50,486 bases of DNA from Klebsormidium nitens. Lineage: Eukaryota > Streptophyta > Klebsormidiophyceae > Klebsormidiales > Klebsormidiaceae. Position 1 is the first letter of the stretch; every line of letters begins with the position of its first letter. Shown piece after piece: positions 32,995-44,989 of this stretch. The stretch lies in assembly GCA_000708835.1 (NCBI GenBank), contig DF237284.1:52886-103371 (forward strand). The letters run 5' to 3'. The position numbers were made by a program, and so were the translations under genes. The notes under the pieces are model-generated. The model had not been told where the DNA came from and made no database searches. It saw nothing but the letters and a program-made list of their open reading frames with translations.

Positions 32995-33945
32995 TCTCGT
33001 TCCAGTCGCGGCTTGGAGTTGGAGTCCTCTGGAGAGTTGTTTTCTTTGAGTATGACCAGAGTTTATTGTTCCAGCAGACGAGAATCAGACTTTTTTGAGT
33101 GAGCGCAAGTAAGTCAAAAGCTTCATGCTAGAATAGGTCAACAGATGAGAATGAGGCATCGAGCGATGTCCAGGACTCACAACGACAACTAGAATTGACG
33201 ATTCAATGCGACATTCTAGGAGAGATTCTGCTTGCAACGACTCAGGCTCTTCTGCTCTTCTGTCGGGCTTCTGTCCTATCACACCATATTTCGCAATGAC
33301 TTCGCAAAGTTATTTAATATGTGTGGTTGGACTCCTGACTAAAGTGCAAGCCTGGCATTGCATCGCTGAGCAGTTCTTACGGGCTCGCGTACTAGATGTC
33401 AATGCCCGTGGCCGGCGCATGGCGATCGCGCACTTTGCCGCGGCCGGCAGGCCGGGTACGCGCCGGCGCCGCGTACCACAGGCTCGAACGGGGTTTGGCG
33501 GTTTGGAGAGCCCGGCCTGGCAAGTGCGGCCGCGGCCGGCCCTCCGGCCGACATGTGCGCGCGCAAGTTCAGTACCCTCAACGGTTTTGAACACCTCGTA
33601 TACCTACCTAGATTCAGAATCTAGATGTGACATGTCATTGCATGAAGAAGGATTCTCTCTCGGACCAGTACTTAGCTAGTGGCAGCGGTGGAGAAGGGGA
33701 ACTTGCTGGCTCCTGCTGGCTCTCAACTTGGTGGCTCTGTCACTTATAGTTCCTAAGCTGTTTGGAGCTAAGTCTAATTTTCCCTTTGCACTACAAGGCC
33801 CCCAGCCATCGTTCTTTATCCTACTAATGTGAGCACGTGAGGAGCTCGACTGATGACCGGAAGCTGCCCCTGAGAGCATCACGCATCGAAAAATCCTCTC
33901 TGACGAAATTTTTGCAGAGGATAGCTTTTGAGTGTACTTCGCAAA
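32995..33945. promoter_or_regulatory. Divergent promoter region with a GC-rich island
   Basis: 950 bases between the small coiled-coil gene and DAAF9. It contains the sharply bounded GC-rich segment at 33403-33563. No gene supported. Confidence 0.5.
33403..33563. repeat. GC-rich island with inverted and direct repeats
   Basis: About 160 bases, much richer in G+C than both flanks. GCCGCGGCCGGC occurs twice (33437-33448, 33529-33540). GGTACGCG (33455-33462) and CGCGTACC (33470-33477) form a hairpin with a 7-base loop. It could be a CpG-island-like promoter core or an inserted element. Confidence 0.55.
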
Positions 33946-36900
33946 ATGGCGCAGTGTGAGCTGCTTACATCAGCTCCAGCAAGCTCAAGCCTTCGGCTGC
34001 GCCAGCTGCAGAAGATTTGCGAGGCAGAAAAGTTGGAAGCCCTCATTCTCATTGCGGGTGAGCTTTTCACGTGCAGTATCGCATTTCATCTACAGGGAGA
34101 CTCCCAAACAATCATTGTGGCGGCTTATGCCAACCACAATAACTTGTTTCCTTCAATCTGTAATATCTACAAATTTGTCTGTTGTTTTCAACTTCATGTA
34201 ACAAGCAACTGTGCATTGCTTTGGAGATGGACTTAAAGCGAGGTCTGCACAAAAGTGTGCATAAAAAACTGAATCAGAACTCTCTGAGGAAAGTCTTGCA
34301 TTACTATGATATGGTGACTTAATTGCAGAGCATCAATCAACTTTGTTAAAAGTGGTATGCATTGCACAAAGATTCTCTAGGGGAATAGTGGTACAGACAT
34401 GCAATTATTGTAATCTAGCCCCATACGAGCAGTTATAGAAGTGGTGAAGTCCTTGTGGATACTGCCAACTATCACCCACACAGCCAAGACTGGATGTACA
34501 TATGTGTGCCACCAAATATAGAAGATGCCCTTGCTCTAATGAAATAGCTGATTCTTACACTCTGTGAGGCTACTTCAAAGATGCTCATTGCATAGTAGCA
34601 CCACCCAATTCGCTTATGGGGCAACAAGAGTTAGGCGCAGAGCACATTTTCGGTCCTCTCATAATTTATTGGCTCACCAGCAGAGGGGGCACAGAGCAGT
34701 GGTTTTCATGAAAGGTTTTGACGGTGGGCCAGACTAAGAGTACCTTAGTCCTGCTTGCATATTATTCCTTCTGCTAGAATTCCGGGCCCCAAGAAAGGCT
34801 CTATCAAAGGCACCTCACTGTTTCTACTTTCAGTGAATAGAGATTATCACTCTCTATCTCCATCCGTCCGTGTACTATGCACTCATAGCGATACCAAGAT
34901 AGATGTTGTCTCCAGACAGTGCTTGCTATCCCATGCAGATGTTTAGTGTACATCTGAAATCCCTGCAATTCTCTCTTTATCCACCAGAACCTGTTTGCAA
35001 CCACAACATGTCAATGACCCTTCCTCAGGCGCCTTTGCACAGTTGCACTTTTGTGAACCTTCCCTAGAACCCCCCTGTTTGCAGTGTTCCCCCCTTCCCC
35101 AACTCCTTGCTAAATCCCCTCTCAATCCTGGATGCATAAGTCTGCATCTTGAATGCACTATCGACACAGGCCCTGCGTTGCAAATCCCACTGTTCTCAGA
35201 CCCTTTCTCAAGTGCTCTGCCCTTTCTGTGCTTAAACCCTCCCTCATCCCTTTGTGAACCCGCGCTGATCGTTCCAGGCGTTGATCGCACCCACAATGCA
35301 GTCTCCTTCCAGACTCTGCGCTTCTTCTTAAGTACCCTGCTCTGAAGCCCTCGCTAACTCGCTTGTTATTATGCCCTTAACCACCTCGAATCCCTCCTAA
35401 ACAATTCATCGTACCGGCTCTCCACCCCAGGCGAGTGAAAACACACTATACACCGTCCTTCCAGACCCTGCGCTACTCCCAACTTATCCTACTCTTAAGC
35501 ATTCGCTGGCTGGTCTCTTATGTAAAACATGTTTTAATCCTAGTCGAGCTAACCCTTTCCTAACGCTTTCCTAACCCTTCTTGTACCCTCTCTCCACCTC
35601 CCAGGCATCGACAGCAACCACAATGCGGCTTCCCTCCAGACCCTGCGCTACCTCTTCACCGCCGCAAGTGGGCGCGAGCTCGAGCGGGCGAGCCAATGGG
35701 ACGCCCTGTTTGAGGACGCCGTCCTTGTGGTCCACAAAAATAGGTATGATAGCAACTTTTCTTCCGTGGTTGAACAACTTCGTTCATCTTTTGAGAAGGA
35801 TCAAAAGATGAAAGAATCGAAAAGCAGGGCCCAAGCAAGAGTGCAAGAACGGTCAGAAGATGGGGAGATACGTGGAGCTAGGAGCCCCAACTGTGGAAGC
35901 TAGAAAGCAGAGTTGTTACGCCTTTTAGAATACACTGTTTCAGCGGTTTTGTTTCCGATGACAAAGCCACTAAGAACCGTAAAGCACATCTTCCTTTCTT
36001 TCCAAAGTTGCCTACAACGTGCAGCTCTTTCAAGCGACAGTCAAACACCTGTTGCTAATAAGTAAGTGGGAGTAAGGTCTGGAGGCACGAAACTCAAAGA
36101 AGCCTGGTCAGGCCATGTCGTAGACACCTTGCATCCGGACTCACGCCCTGCTAGGTACGTTGTGACCGAGCACGGTATTCGGCAGGACCGCCCGCGCTAA
36201 AATGCTGTAACCTTTTCTCAGGGCGTCGCTCTACCTCTCCCGCCAAGGCTACAAAGATCTCCTTCCAGCCTTGGGCCTCTGGCCGGGTCTTACTGTTCAC
36301 TGTCCCACCGAAGAGGAGGAAAACGATACGGACCTATACGAAGAGCACAAGATGAGAACGTTCCGGGAGATGGTGGCGGGCCTCGAGAAAGGGGGGGTCG
36401 GTATGGCCCTGGTGAAGGGGGGGGCCGCGATGCAGGTCGAGGAGTGGCCGCTGATACAGTCGTATGCGCTGGACGGTGAGTAGGGTAACGGGTTGAGAGC
36501 ACTGGAAAAATGGGTTACCCCGCAGCTGTTAGCCGCACTGGTCTGGCGAGAGTTGAAAAGACCACAGTCGAGTAGCTGCTTGATGTGCGATGTTCTGTAT
36601 CTAGCCAGGCTTTGCAGGACGCAGGGACAAACCTGTTCTTGAAACGCAGTTTGTACAGCCATGAGCGTCGTGTGTTGCACCTCACTTACCATTTTCCGGA
36701 CAGGTTTCGCTGACCCTAACGAGTAGTCTCGATTTTATGTTGAGTTACGGCTATGTCGAGTTGAATCATGCCCGGGGGACGGGTGGGGTTGGTTTGGGGG
36801 TTTAGGGTGGGTACGGGTGCGGAGCATGTTAATTTTGGGTTTAGGTTTTTAGTTTGTTTGAGCCCGGGGAGTTCATTTTATTCAACATACACCTAAGTCA

Positions 36901-39900
36901 ACATACAATCCAGACTTATACCCTAATGACCGTGAATCATAACAGAGGGTCTAAGATCGACCACCGAAAAGCTGGCTTTGGAACCTGGGTGCCGGCTTTG
37001 GAGCAGACAGCTCTCTGCTAACGAAGCCCGACATCGTACTTTGACAACGGCCTCTAACACCAGAGCTTCACATCTCGAAAACAAAACTCCGTATCATCAA
37101 TCTGGAGGACAACCAGGTTTTGCACGACTTCTTTGAGTGCTCAACCGCACTTTTTTGCTAAGATTCGTCTCCGAACACGGTCTCGTTCTGCAGAAACCGG
37201 CGGTCGCGGCTTCTTCACGATGCGCCACGTGGTTGCTGACGTCACTCCCGCCCTCCGCGCCGCTTTCCACCGGCTGGACGCGCCCGCGACTTTGGGGCTC
37301 CTGCGCGGGGCAGTCCCGATGCTCGCGCAGCACTGGCGGGAGATGACGTCACTCTTGGACGCGGAGACGTCAGCGGGGCGCCTGCGGCTGACGGAGGCGC
37401 AGGTGCTCGAGCCGCTGCTGACGTACTACGAGTATGGGCAGATCAGGAGCGGAGACGAAAGGTGGGTTATCTCGCTAGGCGCCAAACAGCTGTTGACACA
37501 GATGCGCATTCATCCAGCCGCAACAGTCTGTTAACCTTGCACCCGTCTCGAAGTTTGGAACGTCCGTCTTCTTTTCCTTCGAGGTGCCTCGCTAAACGGG
37601 TGCGGGCAGATTGCGACCAGGAGCGATTTTCTGTTGCTATTAGTACTTTCTTCGCTCAAAGCATGAAGTATCTTCGCTCTTTACTTGCATTTACCAGCTA
37701 GCGACAGCGATTCCATTTACAAGCAGTCCCCTCCTTTCTGTCAGACTCCCTCAGCAAAAACCAACTCTTTTGACCTGCAGAAATGATCCTTTGGTGTGAT
37801 ATCTATTTCGATATTGCCAGCCTGGCCTTATTCCACCTAAGCCTATAATGTGACCTACCAGACAAAAACGCAAGCTCCTCCTCCGCTCTTAGATCTTATG
37901 TTCCGCTCTTGATCGACTCCTCCGGATTCTGAATCGGGATGAATTGTTGGCACGGGGATAGCAACGCTGAGAGAAAGTCTTCTGGTCTGTATAGCACTGT
38001 CTGTCAGACGGAGACTTCGCACGTCGATACGAGGAACACCCGCTCCCCAACTTTTTTGAAGCCCCTGAGAGACATTCTCTTCGCAGAACGGCCACAGACC
38101 ATCTCCCCGCCGTCAATTTCGGCGTCCACACCTCCCAGGCGTCCAAAAGCGCGCGCACAGAACGCGCGCACTCTGCCGAAGACTCCGGCCCGGACAAGGG
38201 CCCCGCCCTCCACTTCACCGTCGAAGCGACCGACCCGCGCACTTTCCTGCACTCCGCGCGGACGTACTTCTTCGGCAGCAGGGGGCAGAATCGCCCGGGG
38301 GAATACAACCCCGAGGAGGAAGACGACCAGGCTGAGTACGGCGGGGATGAGGGCGAGGGCCCGGTACCAGAGGAAGTGGGTTCCAAGGATGTGAAGTGAG
38401 TTTTGGAGGAGCTCGTGAATTTGCATGACATTTGGAGGGAAGTTGCTCTTTCCTACTTAGGCCGAAGCGCTCTTAGGCGCAACCGCACCGTGTTTCATCT
38501 GCATAGGCTGTTGGGTGTATCTGGCATCGCATAGGGGATGACGGGGACGGTCCAGTTATAGAAGACGCGGAGTCCAAGGATGCAAAGTGAGTTTGAGAGG
38601 AGTTGGTAGTCTGGTTGGTATCTGGGAGGAGTTCGACGCTTCTTACTTTGGCGAAGGCGCTGGTTTGCAATGAGCAAGTGCGCCTCACGACCTCCGAGTT
38701 GCCATTGGAAGTGCTTTTGCAATCTTAAAGGCTGTTGGCTGCCTTTCGATTCCGCGAGCTTCGATGAGTGCCCCCAGATCTTCGTCCCGTCTTTCGGGCA
38801 TACTTCTGATTCCGAGCGAGACTGAGCGTCTGTTCCCACCTTGAGAGTCAGGGCGATAGCGAGCACTGAGAAAACGCGTGTCATGAGCACGTGTCGGACG
38901 TGAGAATCGGAACGAAATAAATTGACTAGCACTATTTGTAAAAACTATGCTGATTCGACAAGTGTCTGGCCAGATACCTGGTGCAACTCTATGTGGCTCT
39001 CGTGGCGGCCTGCCGGGAGACGCTCGCGAATGTAGCGAAGACCAGTACCTTCGACGAAGGCACCATCAAACAGGTGCGTCATGCTTCGTCCCGTGAGATG
39101 CTTTGGACGTCTAATTACTTTTTGCATGGGCGCCTGTACTATGTGAGAGCTTTAACAGAAGCTGGTTCGTCCGAGGTTCTGAGAGGAGTCAGGCGTTGTC
39201 GAGGGGAAGAAAGTTCCAAATTGTAATGGCAAAGAAACGAATCTAGTAATACTCATGCGAGGTCAGTGTCGAGGTAAGACGAGTAACATATCCCCTAGCA
39301 GGGTTAGGAAGCTCTGGGAATCCTAGACGTTGCAATCATAAGCGTATACTTGGATTGTGAAATCCGCTCCCCCTTCCCGCAGCTCCTCGCAAAGAACTTC
39401 CACCAGGCCCTTCCGCAACACCTGACTGACGTCACGTCCTCCGTAACCGACACCATTTTGACGTCACTCCGGGTCGAGGCCTGGGTTGTCGATCCGCTGG
39501 CCGGGAACCGCTCCGACGTCCGAACGGAAGGCCGGAACGTCCGAGTTCTGAAAGCGCGGATCGCCGACGTTGCGAGCGTAAACAGTCCCGGAACGACTTT
39601 GGGCGACCTCCTCTTCGCGGAGAGCTTCATCAGCGAGACCGCCGGAACAGATTCCGCCGGAGGCGATTCGGCTCTGGTCCTGACGGACGGCATCCCGGCG
39701 CTTGCCACCTGGCTCGGCGCCGGAACCGAAGACGAAAGCTTCAGAGCTCAGCGGGACGATTTGCAGCGAGCTATGGGCGCCGTGGCTCCGCTTGGCGACG
39801 GTCCGGTCGCTTTTCCGTCCGCCGGAACGCCTCGCGGCGGAATGACGCCCCGGGCCGGAACCCCGACCGGCGGCCGGGGCCCGCTGGCCCGCCTAGGGAT

Positions 39901-42900
39901 GCCGCTACAGGAGATTGGGGAAGATGCGCGGGTGGTGCTCGAGTGTGAAACGGCTCCCAGCGTGCTCGGAAAGTGGTACGCTTTCGAGTCAGGTTTGGTC
40001 TTTGAGGGCGACCGGTCGGGCCTGTTCATAATGGACTTCACGGCGGGTGACGTCAGCAGCGCTCACGTGCACCGGAATGTAAATGACCACTCGCCGGAGG
40101 CGCTGGTGTTCTGGTGTAAGGCGGATAAGTGCCCCGTGGCCTCGTACGGGGTGTATTCACACCTCGCTTTCCAGAATGCTGGAGAGGAGACCGCAAGTCG
40201 CCAAGCCGCGAATGGTGTGAACGGGCACGTCGAGAGCAACGGAGTTCCGGAGGCTCCCTTCAAAAGCAGCGGAACGAACGGAAGTAGCATGGGAGTAAAA
40301 TCAGTGGCAGTTGCCTTCGATCTGCTAGCGCTCACCCCGACCGCGCGCAAGCACTACACGCGGGAGATCCTTCCGGTGTGGGAGGCCGTCTGGGAGCGGA
40401 ACGGGATCCGCTTCGGGCACGGAATGGAGGTGCCGTTGCCGGCGCTGCTGGCGCACGAGGCACGCGATCGCGCCGCAGGGTTTGGGGGTTTAGGCGGCGA
40501 TACGCTATCGCTTGTTGGCCGCCGAAAGACCTTCACAGTTGCTTCCCCGGACCTTTCCGTAGCTGGTTATCTGCAGGGGTTAAAGCTCCAGGACGCAGGT
40601 GTGAAAAGGCCCCCTGCCACCCCGGCAAAGCGCTCGGAAGCGCCGATTTACATTACAGTCATAACGGGCACCCCGGGGAGCGGGAAGCACCTCCTGGCCG
40701 CCGATCTGGCCTCATCGAACGGCGAGCGGCGCTGGCACGTTATTGACACCGCGGGCGTCGGCAGCCCGCTTTCCTTGGATAGTGTCAAGTTAGAAAAAGA
40801 GCTATCTCGTGTATACCAGTCCGTTCGGGCCCCGGTGACGAGTAACGCCGAGCCTAATAAGAGCCCCCGCGTTACCTTCGTCGGAGTCCCCGACCACGTC
40901 CTGGTGATTTCCCCCGGGCTGGTGCCAGTCAGCCGGGTTATGGAAATTGTGGAGGGAACCGAAGCGGTAAAGACCGGTCGATGTGAGGTGGCTTCTGTAA
41001 CAGCGTGCGTCGAAGCGAAGTTGTTCTTTGAGGACGCCGCGAGATGGAAACCCGCCCCAGGAGTTATGGAACAGGTGGGTAACAAGCGACTTTTCCTCTT
41101 TCTGGCGAGTATCTCAGCTTTATGAACCTCTTCAACCGTTCTCAGCAGAGGAATAATGTTTCTGAAAGTAGAGAGAATATCGGAGACAGGATGCCTGAGC
41201 AGTCTAAGAAGAAATGACCAGATGACGGCAACGTCTCTCTCAGTCGTGAAAGCTTGGCGAACGCACGAGGCTCAGCTGCTTACGGAAATCGTTGACCAGT
41301 CTGCCGGCATTCCTTCCTATCGCATCTGCTTGATGCTGACACGTCTCGTCCTTGCGTGGCCAGCTCACGGCGGGCCACGTGGACACGATCTTCTTAATGG
41401 ACGCGGCCGCGGAAGAGCGCGACGCGGTGCGAACCTTCGTCCAAGCTGTCAACCCACTGGCTGCAGTCTTTCAGGTGCGTCATTTATCGTGATCAACATC
41501 CTTGCGTTCAAACTTCTTTTCTCTTTATATGTCTACGGGGAGGGTCGTTGTTGTGGACGCCGCAATCGTCCGAGACCCGGAAAAGAGCAGAGGCAGCTCA
41601 AAGCCGCCAAATGCATCTTGTCGTGGGCGCTTCTCGTTGCGTCTCGAGTAACCACACTCGCCCTGTCAGATAGAGTGACAGTAGATGCGAGTGGCCTGCC
41701 TGTGGGTTGGATCAAACGTGGTCGGATGTGCCAGAAAAGATGCCTTTTGCTTCGTCAAGGCCCCTGGAAACTTCAATCCTGCAGCTTGCTCCTTAATCTT
41801 ACAAGCGCCAGCAAGGATCGATCTGACGGCCCAAGCTTGTACATAGTCGGACGACCGTAGAAAGGTTCGACGGAAATTGCACTTTCTGGAGTACAAGCAT
41901 CAAAGGCTAGGATTTGCAATTCAGGGTTTGGGGTCCAGATTTTTCGGTTTACTGCGAAACGTTGCATGTGAATAACATGAGTCTCATCTGTACGCTTCCG
42001 TTTTGCAGGTGACTCGGTCCACTCTTACCGAGTTCGCCGACCACGCATTCGCGCCGCACGGGGCCACTCTTGACGCGCCACGTGGCGGCACCAGGTCGCT
42101 TCCCGGGTTCCAGCTCACCAAGGAGCTCGCGTCCGCGCTCGCGTTTAGTAAGGGTTCGGCGGAGGGTTTGGCGCCGCTGGCGTTTATGGGCGGGGATGAT
42201 TTGGAGGATGTGGTCATCAAATGTACCGGGCAAATAGATGAAGAGGCGCTCAAGTGGGAGCTGGCAGGTGAAGAGTACTTTTGGTTTCCTTTTGGTCACC
42301 TGGAATGAGGGCTGATGAGATGTTCGTACATAGGCTCTTCAGATTGGAGGTCACTTGGAGGTTTCCACTCGCTAAGAATAATGGGCAAGCACGTGACCCG
42401 TCGACCTCCTAGATGATTCCAGCCAGTCCTCGATAGAGTGTTCAAACGAGAGCTCTGCATTTCAAAAGGCGCCGTTACAGCGAAGCGGTGACAGGAAGCG
42501 TCCAGCATCGGGCTTGTCAACAGGTCATTCAGCGGTTTAAAAGCAGCCGTTGAACCAGCAAGATTCTCTCCGCTCAACGACCGACCGAAGCTTTCAATCT
42601 GCACGTTGTTGGCAGAGGGCTAACTTCAAGTTCTCCCCACTACCTCGAAAAGCGCATTGGATGTGGATTCTTACTCCTTATCGACGAACTGTGGCAGTAA
42701 GCAAGACAAATTGGTCCCGTACATGCAGGTCTCTTCTCCGAGACGTCCCTCTCAGAGCCCGCGTCGCCCCGCGCGGCCACGTCCCAGCCCCGCAACCCCC
42801 GCCTCTGCTGCGTCACGGGAGTCGTCACCACCGAGACCGGCGGCCGGGCCAAAGTGACGGCCACCAAGGCGACCGTCAGAGTGGAGCGCCTGGCAGACCC

Positions 42901-43629
42901 CGCTGATGTCATCAAGACGCCCGCGGATGACGTCAGCAGGCCGCAGCCCGGCGCCGAGTTACACTTCGTGGGCGCCAAGCCCCTCGACCGGGGGCTGCTC
43001 CGGGGGGTCTTGCAGAGGAGCCAGGAGTCGGCGCCCTCCTTCAAGCAGGTATGACGTTTGAGCCAAAGTGGATATGATTTTCCATCCATGGACGGCAGCG
43101 TTTACTGCTCGGTAAGGAAGGAAACGGCAAAACCTCCTAAAGATTTACACGGCGCGAGGGAGGGCCGTGTAGAAATTGCTTCTGAGTTCTCTATTCCCGG
43201 TTCTCCTAATTCCTGCATATTCTGAAAATTGAAAGTGGATTTCCGGCCATGCTCCATGCAGGAATGCGGGAATGAATTGCAGGACGGTTTCCCGTTCATA
43301 TCATAATGTTATCCAATCCGTGAATCATTGCGTTGCTTCTCGTTTCTGATTTATTTCATCCTACATTCAAGCAGGAGGCCCGCGTGGAGAGTTTGAGCCC
43401 GGGGGAGATTACTGAACTAGAAGAGGCGCACTCGGGGGCGCCATTGCCGCCCGGTTGGCACTTCGACGGCGCATGGTATGTGAACAGCTGGGGGGAGAAG
43501 TCGGCACAGCACCCGGAGATGAAGAAGTGGATTGAGGAGTATTTGAGGAGTGAGAATGAGCAAGTGGACAAGCATAACGAAGGCGTGCGGTCGAGGAGGT
43601 CGGGCCTCGTTCCCATACAGTTTGCGTGA
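33946..43629 (+). CDS. DAAF9: DAAF9/Shulin (C20orf194 family), outer dynein arm packaging factor; 11 exons (1272 aa)
   Basis: Resembles human C20orf194/DAAF9 and Tetrahymena Shulin, a cytoplasmic factor that packages outer dynein arms for delivery to cilia and interacts with ARL3. Exons: 33946-34057, 35605-35743, 36222-36475, 37194-37461, 38087-38395, 38974-39073, 39383-41074, 41364-41474, 42009-42267, 42729-43048, 43375-43629. All phases join; the sum is 3819 nt, 1272 residues against about 1177 in human. Diagnostic stretches: RQLQKICEAEKLEALILIAG then GIDSNHNAASLQTLRYLF at the N-terminus; GFFTMRHVVADV and EPLLTYYEYG; HSARTYFFGS; VITGTPGSGKH at 821-830; LTAGHVDTIFLMD; and VTGVVTTETGGRAKVTATKA near the end. 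The P-loop-like motif has His where Ser/Thr is usual, so nucleotide binding is uncertain. Exon 7 is unusually long (1692 nt). The gene implies a cell type with motile flagella. Introns 1 and 5 carry ghost exon copies. Confidence 0.93.
35275..35490 (+). repeat. Ghost copies of DAAF9 exon 2 (two)
   Basis: Two decayed copies of the acceptor and start of exon 2 lie in intron 1, with acceptor Gs at 35277 and 35430; the real one is at 35604 (spacings 153 and 174). The first keeps CCCACAATGCAG and TTCCAGACTCTGCGCT against the exon's ACCACAATGCGG and CTCCAGACCCTGCGCT. The second keeps CCTTCCAGACCCTGCGCTAC. The upstream intron end (GTACC...CTCTCCACC) is copied too. Confidence 0.85.
36773..36817 (+). 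other. G-rich, quadruplex-prone tract in DAAF9 intron 3
   Basis: At least six runs of three or more G within 45 bases on the coding strand, including GGGTGGGG, TTTGGGGG and TTTAGGG. In the transcript it could fold as an RNA quadruplex. Some units resemble plant telomere repeat (TTTAGGG) but do not form a clean array. Confidence 0.65.
38330..38640 (+). repeat. Tandem duplication of DAAF9 exon 5 donor end
   Basis: The exon 5 end and donor (TCCAAGGATGTGAA|GTGAGT, donor G at 38396) recur decayed at TCCAAGGATGCAAA|GTGAGT (donor G at 38587), a 191-base period. Similarity continues into the intron (TACTTAGGCCGAAGCGCT versus TACTTTGGCGAAGGCGCT). Confidence 0.82.
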
Positions 43630-44989
43630 TTGAAGAGCTGGCGTACTGGCCCCTGGGCCGTTCGATGGCCGCTAAGGGCAACTTCGCATACTGTCCAAAG
43701 GCTAGAGTTAAGATGTGAACGTTGCAAGATAGACCTGCATTGTTCAACCTGACTTTCAACGTGTCTGCACAAAACTCAAGTAGGGCGATGCAGTGACGCC
43801 TTGCGGAGCGGTTGTACGCTCCACCTTTAATTCGAGTGACCAGATTACAAGCTTTGTGGTCGTAAACACCTCTAAAGTCGCAACGTATTGTCCAATCCCA
43901 CATCGTATCCGTCAGATATTACATTCTGCATGTCATTTGGTCCGGCCGGCTTGTTAAATTTTCTGCCGGTCAGCGTTTATTGTGAGCTCTCACCACAAGC
44001 TATGGGCGAGGGTCATGGCTGCCGCCCACCCGGCCCAGTGGATAAGTCGGATGCCGCCCGCCCTATCTAGGAAACATGATGACTTGCTGTCGAACAGATC
44101 ATGTACAAGTGCAAGTGCAAGCCGAGCAGGCGATCGGTGAAAAGAAGTAAGAATAGCTCTGCCATTCGTAATGTTATAAAGTTGGATTGTTGAATCTAGA
44201 CGCAATCAAGCATCGCATACGGTACACGTAGGGATACGTCACCAGCGGTTAAAATTCAAACCCACATTAGGGCAACTCAAGGCTTACTTTCTAGGAGTCG
44301 ATTAATGCGATGTTCGGGAAGCCTATACCGGCACAATTGCAGAACGTGAACTTATTTGCTCTATACAAGTTATATGCAGCCCGAGTATGTTCATGAGCGT
44401 TAATTACAGTCAGCCGGCCGAGATGATTAGTTGAGACCGCTTTGCCTTTGATGAGCACATGCTACCACTAGCTCGGTCCAGAGCGGGTTCGATATGTATG
44501 GCTTCACGTACTATGGCTTCAGGCTTGTCCGCGAAAATATTTCATTATAAGTCAGCAGCAGATTCATAAAGAGTGGTCTTGTCTAGTTCAATCGAGCGTA
44601 CATGTTCCGCGTACGTGACATGTGACATTCTGCGTATGTGACATTTGCCCCGGCCACAAATCTATCAGTGAATCTTTATGAGAATCTCAGTATGTTGGGT
44701 CAAGTGGTTCAACGGACCTGCCGTGTTCGACAATTGTATTAATTGCATTGATTGCAGGGTCAAGTGGTTCAACGGACCTGCCGTGTTCGACAATTGTATT
44801 AATTGCATTAATGACCAAGCCTTATCTCAATGCGCTGGGCCCGGGGCGCAGAGATATGCTAATTACATTGTTCGCGCCTATGATTATCGAACCTTCTTTA
44901 CGTCAATTTTGCTATGAACATCTTGATGATCAGCTTCCAACTCGTCTGATGTACTTGATCGGACGAAGTGTTTTACTGTCAACTGCAAG
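43630..44989. other. Intergenic region between convergent genes
   Basis: No gene is supported. Near 44603-44647 there is a short imperfect repeat of GCGTACGTGACATGTGACATT. The exact 60-base-period duplication (44697-44809) lies at the right end. Confidence 0.5.
44697..44809. repeat. Exact tandem duplication, 60-base period
   Basis: A 53-base block from GGGTCAAGTGGTTCAACGG to TTAATTGCATT occurs at 44697-44749 and again, identical, at 44757-44809. The period is 60 bases, a multiple of three, so both + strand copies read in one frame (KWFNGPAVFDNCINCI twice). It is just past the 3' end of the filamin/SGNH gene. Perfect identity means it is young. Confidence 0.95.

Noticed and set aside
43990-44060. 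tRNA-like A-box (GGCCCAGTGGATAAGTC)
   Set aside because: No B-box or acceptor stem at a fitting distance; the nearest GGTTCGA is over 400 bases away.
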